This document shows positions 7,616 through 13,508 of a DNA stretch of 13,508 bases, in pieces (positions within the stretch are counted from its first letter, which is position 1; each line of letters begins with the position of its first letter). Source of the DNA: an uncultured Alphaproteobacteria bacterium (GTDB taxonomy: Bacteria > Pseudomonadota > Alphaproteobacteria > Rickettsiales > UBA1997). The notes under the pieces were generated by a model that had not been told where the DNA came from, did not search any database, and saw only the letters and a list, made by a program, of their open reading frames with translations. The DNA lies in assembly GCA_903959715.1 (NCBI GenBank), contig CAJBXX010000109.1, positions 1 through 13,508 on the forward strand, read 5' to 3'. The translations under genes and the position numbers were made by a program.

Positions 7616-10012
7616 TTAATTTTTTTTAGAATTTAAACGCAGAGAATTTATCACGACCAGCAAAGATGAAGAAGACATTGCAATCGCCGCAATAAGTGGC
7701 ACAACATATCCAGCCATAGCAAATGGTAGTGCTAAAATATTGTAAATCAACGCTAAAATTAAATTTTGCTTCATTATTTTTAAAACTTTTTTAGAATATG
7801 AAAAAATTGTAATAATGGCACTAAGTTTTGAAGAATTAATTATTATATCCGCAATATTTTGCGATATATCAATCGCTTTAGAAAAAGATACGGAAACAGT
7901 TGACAAAGCCAATGAAGGAGCGTCATTCAAGCCATCGCCGATCATCATAAAATTTATATTTTTATCGGATATTTTTTGTAAAATTTGAGCTTTTTCGAGT
8001 GGATTTTTTTGCCAATAAAATTCTTCGATTCCAACTATTTTGGCGATTCTTGCGACTTCGCTTTCAATATCTCCCGAAAGCAAAATAACTTTTTTATTAA
8101 TTTTTTTTAAAAAATCGACAACGATTTTGGCATCGCTTTTTAATTCATCATGAAATGTAAATAAAATATTTTTATTATCAAAATTCATGTAGCAATTAAG
8201 ATTGGCAAAAAATTCAGATTGAGAATTTTTTATTTTCAATTGCAAATTTTGATTATAAATCTCACAAAAATCAGCACTTCCCAGACGAACTTTTTTTTCT
8301 AAAAAATTCGCTTCCAAACCTTTGCCATTATACTCAATTACCTCAATGTTTTCTAGATCCCCACTAAAAGAATTATTTAAAGATTGTGCGATTGGATGTT
8401 TGCTAAATTTTGCCATTGAAGCAGAAATTTTTAAATAAAATTCTTTTTTTGCGGAATCAATTTCTTCGATATTTCCATTCACGATTTCATAAATATTTTT
8501 AAGAATCGGCTTGCCCATTGTTATGCTTCCAGTTTTATCAAATACAACATATTCAACATTATTAATTTTTTCTAAGGATTCACCATTCTTCATAACAATT
8601 CCTCGTTTTAAAAAATTACTAATAGCAATAGTTTGAGCAATTGGAATGGCTAATGCCAAGGCACAAGGACAGGTTATAATCAAAACCGCGGTCGCATTCA
8701 TCAAGGCAATTTCCCAATTTGCATAAAAATAAAAATACCAAATCGCAAAAGTTATTAATGCCAAAATATGAATTATCGGCGTATAATATTTAGAAAATTG
8801 ATCGGCGATTCTTATGTAAATATTTTTCTTATTTTCGATATTATTTATTAAAGAAATTATTTGCGACAAAACGCCATTGTGAAAGTTTTTAGTAATTTTT
8901 ATTTTCAAGGGAGAGCTTAGATTTATTGATCCGCCGTAAATTAATGAATTTTTTTTGACTTCTTGCGGAATTGATTCTCCCGAAATTAAAGAATTATCAA
9001 TTGTGCTTAGACCATCGACAACAATGCCGTCACAAGCAATTTTTTCTCCAACGGCGACAATTAAAATCATATTTTCGCATAAATCTTTGGCGGGTAAAAT
9101 CCGAATTTTTTTATCAATTTCTACTCTACCGAATCCAACTTGAAGCATTGAAAATTCTGATGCCACATTGAAAGCCTTTTTTCGCGCTTTGAAATCGAGA
9201 TATCTGCCGATTAGCAAAAAAAATACCAACATAACCGCCGAATCAAAATAAACATTTTGACCTCCGCGAAAAGTTTGAATCATACTCACAATCGAAGCTA
9301 AAAAAATGGCAATTGCAATTGGCACATCCATATTTGGCAATCGCGCTTTTAGAGATTTAAAAGCGGAAATAAAAAATATTCTTCCCGAATAAATCAACAC
9401 CGGCAAGGCGATAATCGACGATAAGAGATGAAGTAATTTGCGAGTTGAGCCATTTATTTCAAAACCAACATCGAACCATAAAGCGAAAGAAAAAAGCATA
9501 ATATTTCCCGCCCCAAAACCAGCAACCGCAAGGGCTTTGAAAATTTTATTATCGAAATTAGTTTCAACTTTTTTTAAAATTTCTTGATCCGCCGGCAATA
9601 ATTTATAGCCAATTTTTGTGATTATTTGCACTAATTTATTGCCTTCATCTTTGGTTTCGCTCCATTTAATTCGCAAAATTTTTTGAGTAAGATTAATTCG
9701 CGCATCAACCACATTTTTTTGCTTTTTTAAGAGATTCTCGATGAGCCAAACACAGGCTCCGCAATGAAGCCCCTGAACGATTAAATCGATTTGGAATTGA
9801 TTTTCTTGATTAACAACAATAAATTCTGAAATATCGAAATCATTATTTAAATCTGGCTTGAGAATTGGCTCTTTGGAATTTGTGATTCTTGATTCGTAAT
9901 AGCTATCGCAATTATTGGTTTTGATTATTTCGTAAGCACATTCACAGCCAGCACAACAAAAAATTTTTTGATCTTTTTCGAGGGGTTTTTCGCAATGTAA
10001 ACAAATATTCAT
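7616..10012 (-). CDS. ccoI: Copper-transporting P1B-type ATPase CcoI/FixI
   Basis: CcoI is an inner-membrane P-type ATPase that exports Cu(I) for assembly of cbb3 oxidase. The 798-residue protein opens with the cysteine-rich CcoI zone (C4, C7, C19, C20, C23), then a heavy-metal-associated domain with GLHCGAC at 81-87. About eight membrane segments follow (near 156-182, 192-212, 228-247, 254-272, 412-431, 438-462, 747-767, 770-790). Residues 448-450 are the CPC metal motif, 344-347 the SGES actuator loop, 492 the phosphorylated Asp, 539-540 the HP motif and 692-697 GDGLND. The phosphorylation loop reads DKTGS, where DKTGT is nearly universal. The Cys-rich N-terminus and the ccoH and ccoS neighbours separate it from CopA. 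It starts 9 nt after ccoH. Confidence 0.97.
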   Translation of the reverse strand: MNICLHCEKPLEKDQKIFCCAGCECAYEIIKTNNCDSYYESRITNSKEPILKPDLNNDFDISEFIVVNQENQFQIDLIVQGLHCGACVWLIENLLKKQKNVVDARINLTQKILRIKWSETKDEGNKLVQIITKIGYKLLPADQEILKKVETNFDNKIFKALAVAGFGAGNIMLFSFALWFDVGFEINGSTRKLLHLLSSIIALPVLIYSGRIFFISAFKSLKARLPNMDVPIAIAIFLASIVSMIQTFRGGQNVYFDSAVMLVFFLLIGRYLDFKARKKAFNVASEFSMLQVGFGRVEIDKKIRILPAKDLCENMILIVAVGEKIACDGIVVDGLSTIDNSLISGESIPQEVKKNSLIYGGSINLSSPLKIKITKNFHNGVLSQIISLINNIENKKNIYIRIADQFSKYYTPIIHILALITFAIWYFYFYANWEIALMNATAVLIITCPCALALAIPIAQTIAISNFLKRGIVMKNGESLEKINNVEYVVFDKTGSITMGKPILKNIYEIVNGNIEEIDSAKKEFYLKISASMAKFSKHPIAQSLNNSFSGDLENIEVIEYNGKGLEANFLEKKVRLGSADFCEIYNQNLQLKIKNSQSEFFANLNCYMNFDNKNILFTFHDELKSDAKIVVDFLKKINKKVILLSGDIESEVARIAKIVGIEEFYWQKNPLEKAQILQKISDKNINFMMIGDGLNDAPSLALSTVSVSFSKAIDISQNIADIIINSSKLSAIITIFSYSKKVLKIMKQNLILALIYNILALPFAMAGYVVPLIAAIAMSSSSLLVVINSLRLNSKKN

Positions 10013-10021
10013 GGCGTTACA

Positions 10022-10516
10022 TCATTGTTGATTTAAAACTACATTTAAATCTTTAATATCTTGTACCACAAATTCATCATTCGAAACCGCGGTTTCAATT
10101 TCCCATCTGCCATTTTTTGTGAATTTAGCATCAACATATCTAAAAATTCTATCATTTTGATGAACAGCCCTTAGGGCAAAATCATATTTAGAATCTGGGA
10201 TATATTTAAAAGAATATAATATTTTTAAATCTGGAATATATTGATTATTTTTATCTTTTACCGCCGTTTCTATGCGATAATTGCCATCCAAATTTTTTTT
10301 AATATCGGTGTAAATCTGAATTCCAAGTTTTTTTTGTTGCTCAATTTTGGCTAAATTTTTATTATGTTCTAAGCCTTTTTTGTAGCCATTTTCGGTAAAA
10401 ACTCCACGCCAAGTATCATTGGCAATCACTATGTAAACAACATTTACAATCAAGACAACAATGAAGGCGCCAAAAATAAAATATGGCCAATAAATTTTAA
10501 ATTTATTAAATTGCAT
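10022..10516 (-). CDS. ccoH: cbb3 oxidase maturation protein CcoH/FixH
   Basis: CcoH is a single-pass membrane protein needed for stable assembly of cbb3 cytochrome oxidase together with CcoI and CcoS. The 164-residue product has one membrane helix (about 10-32) and then the family signature TWRGVFTENGYKKGLEHN at 35-52. A beta-rich periplasmic domain follows, with two repeated-looking pieces (GNYRIETAV and GRWEIETAV) that fit the FixH fold. I chose the ATG at 10516; a TTG at 10525 in the same frame would add three residues but is less likely. It lies between rnpA (21 nt) and ccoI (9 nt). Upstream of ccoH one would expect ccoG; here rnpA takes that place. Confidence 0.93.
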   Translation of the reverse strand: MQFNKFKIYWPYFIFGAFIVVLIVNVVYIVIANDTWRGVFTENGYKKGLEHNKNLAKIEQQKKLGIQIYTDIKKNLDGNYRIETAVKDKNNQYIPDLKILYSFKYIPDSKYDFALRAVHQNDRIFRYVDAKFTKNGRWEIETAVSNDEFVVQDIKDLNVVLNQQ

Positions 10517-10537
10517 AAAAATCAAAATTTAAATTGA

Positions 10538-10909
10538 TTAAATTCTTTTAAAACAAAATTTCAAATCATTATAAATTTTTTTATAATCAACTTCAAGTAT
10601 TTGTTTTTTAGCAATGATTACATAATCATGATGATTCTTGGCAATTTCAGGGGCAATTTTTTTTACCGCTTCGCGAATTCTTCTTTTGATTAAATTTCTT
10701 TTGCAAGATGATTTACTAACAATCTTAGAAACTGTAGAGCCGATTCGACAAAAATCTTCAATATTTTTGCCCGCTTCTTTGTTGAATAAATGCTTCGATG
10801 GAGTTTTTGATTCGGTTAAAATTAAACTATTGCTGTGGTATTTTTTGCAATAGTTTTTGATATTTTTGAATTCCGCGGATTTTTTTATTGTCAAAACTTT
10901 AAGAGTCAT
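10538..10909 (-). CDS. rnpA: Ribonuclease P protein component
   Basis: RnpA is the basic protein subunit of RNase P and helps the RNA subunit cut the 5' leader from pre-tRNA. The 123-residue length is normal. Key marks are the N-terminal LTIKKSAEFKNIK stretch, the GSTVSKIVSKSSCKRNLIKRRIRE segment near 57-80 that carries the RNR-type motif (KRNLIKRRIR), and the later DYVIIAKKQ strand. Lysine content is high. It sits 36 nt after rpmH, the order conserved across bacteria. The usual followers yidD and yidC are absent and ccoH follows instead. The ATG at 10909 has no strong Shine-Dalgarno sequence. Confidence 0.96.
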   Translation of the reverse strand: MTLKVLTIKKSAEFKNIKNYCKKYHSNSLILTESKTPSKHLFNKEAGKNIEDFCRIGSTVSKIVSKSSCKRNLIKRRIREAVKKIAPEIAKNHHDYVIIAKKQILEVDYKKIYNDLKFCFKRI

Positions 10910-10945
10910 GATTTCAAATTTTGACTTTGAGGACTTTTAAAAAGT

Positions 10946-11089
10946 TTAACTATCAGATACGGTTAAGCATGTGCGACCTTTGGCGCGACGACGAGCCAAA
11001 ACTCTTCTGCCACCAACTGTTGCCATTCTAGATCTAAAACCGTGTCTTCTTTTGCGAACAATTTTACTTGGTTGCCAAGTTCTTTTCAT
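10946..11089 (-). CDS. rpmH: 50S ribosomal protein L34
   Basis: This 47-residue, highly basic protein is a component of the large ribosomal subunit. It starts [20 protein letters not shown] and continues [19 protein letters not shown], which is the L34 consensus along nearly its full length. L34 proteins commonly end soon after the AKGR block with a short tail such as KRLSA; here the tail is TCLTVSDS, slightly longer and unlike the consensus. It precedes rnpA by 36 nt in the standard order. A possible promoter lies 40-66 nt upstream, so rpmH may begin the transcript that also carries rnpA and the cco genes. Confidence 0.97.
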   Translation of the reverse strand: MKRTWQPSKIVRKRRHGFRSRMATVGGRRVLARRRAKGRTCLTVSDS

Positions 11090-11128
11090 AAAAAATTAAG
11101 TAGTTGAAATTATTAACGAGTTGACCAT

Positions 11129-11155
11129 TTTATACAACGCTCTTTTTAAATGCAA
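11129..11155 (-). promoter_or_regulatory. Possible sigma70-type promoter of rpmH-rnpA
   Basis: On the minus strand TTGCAT (11155-11150) and TATAAA (11134-11129) resemble -35 and -10 boxes, but the spacer is only 15 nt (16 if CTTGCA is used). It would give a leader of about 30-35 nt before the rpmH ATG at 11089. The place is sensible, in a 76-nt gap between panD and the conserved rpmH-rnpA pair, but such boxes are common by chance at this base composition. Confidence 0.35.
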
Positions 11156-11159
11156 GAGC
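11139..11159. repeat. Inverted repeat overlapping the possible rpmH promoter
   Basis: GCTCTT and AAGAGC form a perfect 6-bp inverted repeat with a 9-nt centre, just after the panD stop codon. It covers the proposed -35 box of rpmH. On the minus strand it is followed by GTTGTATAAAATGG, which is not a U-rich tract, so it is a poor intrinsic terminator. It could be a weak terminator for panD, an operator, or chance. Confidence 0.35.
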
Positions 11160-11165
11160 CTAAAA

Positions 11166-11516
11166 TTATTTTATGGCGATGTTTTTACTATCGACCAAAA
11201 TAACTTTTGGCTGTAAATTTTTTGCCTCTTCAATCGTCATGACTCCGTAGGCTATAATGATTACGGGATCGTTGATTTGCACTTTTCGCGCCGCTGCACC
11301 ATTAATTTTGATTTCACCAGAATGCTTTAAAGCCTTGATAGCATAGGTTGTAAATCTTTCGCCATTATTGATATTAAGAACATCGACCATTTCATTTTCT
11401 AAAATTCCCGACGCCTCAAGCAAGGCTTCGTCAATTGAAATTGAGCCTTCGTAATTTAAATCGGCTTGAGTAACGCAAGCGCGATGAATTTTTGCTCTCA
11501 TTAAAGTAATTTGCAT
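11166..11516 (-). CDS. panD: Aspartate 1-decarboxylase (pyruvoyl-dependent)
   Basis: PanD makes beta-alanine from L-aspartate for pantothenate and coenzyme A. The 116-residue proenzyme must cleave itself between Gly24 and Ser25, and Ser25 becomes the pyruvoyl group. Visible here are the N-terminal MRAKIHRA block with Lys9, the cleavage site NYEGSIS (21-27), Arg54 and Tyr58 (substrate binding and protonation in characterised enzymes), and the NGAAAR block with Asn72. The length is close to the family norm (about 115-140). It follows ratA by 16 nt and ends before a 76-nt gap. No panB, panC or maturation factor gene is in view. All key residues are present, so it should be active. Confidence 0.97.
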   Translation of the reverse strand: MQITLMRAKIHRACVTQADLNYEGSISIDEALLEASGILENEMVDVLNINNGERFTTYAIKALKHSGEIKINGAAARKVQINDPVIIIAYGVMTIEEAKNLQPKVILVDSKNIAIK

Positions 11517-11532
11517 AATTTATTTTTTATAA

Positions 11533-11988
11533 TTAATGATGAATTTTATAAAGATTTAACGCTCTATTTTCAAAAGCGTTCATCATTTTTTGGGTCGCCG
11601 TCGAAAAAATTGCACCGAGCATTTTAGTAAGTAAAATCGAATTAAATTCAAATTCTAAAAAAAATTCTACTTGGGTTTTTTTATGATCAATTTCACTAAT
11701 TTTCCATTGATTTACTAAATTTTTGAACGGACCTTTAATCGCCCTCGCCTCTACAAAATATTCGCTTGCGGATTTTTGCAAAAAAACCACATCGGAAGTA
11801 TATTTTTCAAAAATATTTTTAAAATTTATTAATAATTCGGCATGAAAATTTGCATCGGAAATATGTTTTGTAATATGAGCATTTTTGCACCAAGGTAAAA
11901 AAAGCGGATAATTTTCGACATCGACCACTAAATCATAAATTTCTTTAGCGGAAAAATTCATAATTTTATTTTCTACAATTTTTGGCAT
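11533..11988 (-). CDS. Coq10/RatA family START-domain protein
   Basis: This 151-residue protein belongs to the polyketide cyclase/START family that includes mitochondrial Coq10 and E. coli RatA (YfjG). Coq10 binds ubiquinone and supports respiration; RatA was described as affecting ribosomal subunit association. Signature segments are the N-terminal SAKEIYDLVVDVENYPLFLPWC (about 13-34), KYTSDVVF near the middle, the GPFKNLVNQWKI block around 85-96, VEFFLEFEF, and a C-terminal helix with FSTATQKMMNAFENRA. The gene starts 1 nt after the ffh stop, so the two are almost surely co-transcribed. In an organism with cbb3-oxidase genes nearby, a ubiquinone role is reasonable, but the location does not prove it. 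Confidence 0.92.
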   Translation of the reverse strand: MPKIVENKIMNFSAKEIYDLVVDVENYPLFLPWCKNAHITKHISDANFHAELLINFKNIFEKYTSDVVFLQKSASEYFVEARAIKGPFKNLVNQWKISEIDHKKTQVEFFLEFEFNSILLTKMLGAIFSTATQKMMNAFENRALNLYKIHH

Positions 11989-11989
11989 A

Positions 11990-13336
11990 TTAATTAAGTT
12001 GTTGATTTTTCATCATTTCTTCCATTTTTTTGGGATCAATTTTTCCAAATTTTCCCATCATTTTTTGCATCATTTTATATTTCTTCATCAAGCGATTAAC
12101 CTCTTGTATGTTGGATCCAGCTCCATTTGCAATTCTATGTTTACGCGATGAATTTAAAATTTCTGGATTTTGTCTCTCCTTTTTTGTCATCGCCAAAATA
12201 AGTGCCTCTTGAGTTTTGATTTCTTTTTCCATGTGAGTCATATTTTTAAGCTTTTCTTTCAAAGCTCCCGCCCCCGGAAGTAAGTTAATAATTGAGCTCA
12301 TTCCACCCATTTTACGCATATTTTTTATTTGACTTAAAATATCGTTAAAATCAACTTTGCCTTGTTTAAATTTTTTGGCAGTGTTCTCCATTTCATTCAT
12401 ATCGAAAATTTCTTGAGCCTTCTCGACCAAAGAAACAACATCACCCATTCCGACAATTCTTGAAGCGATTCTTGACGGATTAAACTCTTCGAGATCCTCA
12501 AGTTTTTCACCGACGCCAATAAATTTAATCGGACAATTGGTCGACGCCTTCATGGTTAACGCCGAACCGCCCCGAGCATCACCATCGAGTCTTGTTAAAA
12601 TTACTCCCGTAAGTGGTAAAGTTTTTTTAAAATTTTCAGCAACATTGACGGCATCTTGTCCAATCATGGCGTCGACCACCAATAAAATTTCTTTGGCATT
12701 AACCTTTTTGTTGATTTCAACTAACTCATTCATCATTTCTTCATTGATCGAAGTGCGTCCTGCACTATCAAGAATCAACACATCATAACCACCTTCAACG
12801 GCTTTTTTCTTGGCATTTTGAGCTAAAATTTCGGGCTTTAAATTGGCATCAAAATCAGCAAAATCGACATGAATTTTTTGTGATAAAATTCTCAGTTGAT
12901 CGGCCGCCGCGGGGCGATAAGTATCGAGCGAAGCCAATAAAACTTTTTTATGATTTTTATTTTTTAAACGCAGAGCCAACTTGCCCGAACTCGTGGTTTT
13001 GCCGGCCCCTTGCAAACCAACCATCAACAAAATTATTGGCGGATTTGAAGCAAAATCGATTTCAGATTTTTCACTTCCCAATAATTTTACCAACTCGTCA
13101 TTAACAATTTTTACAATCATTTGACCGGCGGAAACACTTGAAATTACTTGCTTGCCGACCGCTTCATTTTTAACTTGTTCAATAAAATTTTTGGCAACCG
13201 CAAGCGAAACATCGGCTTCCAAAAGAGCAATACGAATTTCACGCAATGTCGCCGTCAAATCATCTTCGGAAATAAATTTTTTTCCCGAAATTTGGCTAAA
13301 AATTTTAGTAATTTTTTGTGAAAAATTGTCAAACAT
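11990..13336 (-). CDS. ffh: Signal recognition particle protein Ffh (SRP54)
   Basis: Ffh is the GTPase that binds 4.5S RNA and the signal sequences of nascent membrane proteins and delivers them to FtsY. The 448-residue protein has the N domain (1-95, with the ALLEADVSLAVAK helix), the G domain (about 100-298) and the methionine-rich M domain (about 325-448). G motifs are GLQGAGKTT at 107-115, DTYRPAA at 138-144, DSAGR at 190-194 and TRLDGDARGG at 248-257. The M domain holds GGMSSIINLLPGAG, then SSRKHRIANGAG for RNA binding and a Met-rich tail (MMQKMMGKFGK). The ATG at 13336 overlaps the end of the upstream thioesterase frame by 8 nt. The rpsP-rimM-trmD genes that often follow ffh are absent, and no 4.5S RNA gene is seen. 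Confidence 0.98.
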   Translation of the reverse strand: MFDNFSQKITKIFSQISGKKFISEDDLTATLREIRIALLEADVSLAVAKNFIEQVKNEAVGKQVISSVSAGQMIVKIVNDELVKLLGSEKSEIDFASNPPIILLMVGLQGAGKTTSSGKLALRLKNKNHKKVLLASLDTYRPAAADQLRILSQKIHVDFADFDANLKPEILAQNAKKKAVEGGYDVLILDSAGRTSINEEMMNELVEINKKVNAKEILLVVDAMIGQDAVNVAENFKKTLPLTGVILTRLDGDARGGSALTMKASTNCPIKFIGVGEKLEDLEEFNPSRIASRIVGMGDVVSLVEKAQEIFDMNEMENTAKKFKQGKVDFNDILSQIKNMRKMGGMSSIINLLPGAGALKEKLKNMTHMEKEIKTQEALILAMTKKERQNPEILNSSRKHRIANGAGSNIQEVNRLMKKYKMMQKMMGKFGKIDPKKMEEMMKNQQLN

Positions 13337-13508
13337 TGAGTAAATCTTTTAAGTTTTGTGAAATTTTATGAGGTTTTAATTTTTGTAAATTAATACAAGC
13401 TAAATCGACATTCATTGTTGATAAGATTTTCTTATCAATTTTAATTTCTTGATAAATTTTAATTATAGTAAAAGAAAGCTCTTTTATTTCGATACTCACT
13501 TCAATTTC
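13329..13508 (-). CDS. Acyl-CoA thioesterase (YbgC/4HBT hotdog fold), C-terminal part
   Basis: Only the last 59 codons are in the window; the 5' end lies beyond the right edge. The readable part starts EIEVSIEIKELSFTIIKIYQ and continues to NVDLACINLQKLKPHKISQNL, with the end at a TGA. This pattern of strands (a long amphipathic strand, then a Val/Ala-rich strand ending before a KPxxI tail) matches the C-terminus of YbgC-type acyl-CoA thioesterases, where ACVN...KP..IP is typical. Members hydrolyse acyl-CoA or acyl-ACP and are often linked to tol-pal, but here the next gene is ffh. The frame overlaps the ffh start by 8 nt. With only the tail visible, the assignment to this family is probable, not certain. 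Confidence 0.72.
   Translation of the reverse strand, partial: EIEVSIEIKELSFTIIKIYQEIKIDKKILSTMNVDLACINLQKLKPHKISQNLKDLLNV

Noticed and set aside
10910..10945. Palindrome ACTTTTTAAAAGT between rpmH and rnpA
   Set aside because: The arms have only one base between them, so no hairpin can form, and A/T palindromes of this size are expected by chance here.

Overview
The window is AT-rich DNA (roughly 30% GC by eye) from a Gram-negative bacterium, most likely an alphaproteobacterium with a compact genome. The lineage evidence is a cbb3-oxidase maturation set (ccoH-ccoI-ccoS), a Coq10/RatA-type START protein, and a SPOR-domain lipoprotein close to a DacA-type carboxypeptidase. The small gaps, the A/T-ending codons and the near absence of Shine-Dalgarno sequences fit a Rickettsiales-, Holosporales- or other reduced-type lineage. 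However, intact panD and trpF show more biosynthetic ability than a strict Rickettsia. The lineage is an inference, not proven.

Every gene I can support lies on the minus strand, so the biological order runs from high to low coordinates. Right end: the tail of a YbgC-like acyl-CoA thioesterase overlaps ffh (SRP54), followed by ratA/coq10 and panD with gaps of 1 to 16 nt. After a 76-nt gap with a possible promoter come rpmH (L34) and rnpA (RNase P protein). Next, 21 nt later, is the ccoH-ccoI-ccoS cluster, which inserts copper into and matures cbb3 cytochrome oxidase. After a 73-nt gap there is an envelope group: a SPOR lipoprotein, an unrecognised lipoprotein and a D-Ala-D-Ala carboxypeptidase. 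It runs with 2- to 15-nt gaps into ybaB/ebfC and trpF. A 93-nt gap, the largest in the window, precedes a KimA-like K+ transporter of the APC/KUP type. An ABC-F translation ATPase cut by the left edge comes last.

Functionally the window mixes housekeeping (protein targeting, tRNA processing, a ribosomal protein, ABC-F), respiration (CcoHIS, ubiquinone-binding RatA/Coq10), cofactor and amino-acid synthesis (PanD, TrpF), cell-wall remodelling (DacA, SPOR protein) and ion transport. I see no tRNA, rRNA, CRISPR array, insertion sequence or phage gene. This looks like an ordinary core-genome region, not an undescribed system. The points worth a second look are the unrecognised lipoprotein, the DKTGS phosphorylation motif in CcoI, the placement of ccoHIS directly behind rpmH-rnpA, and the potassium-site residues kept in the transporter.
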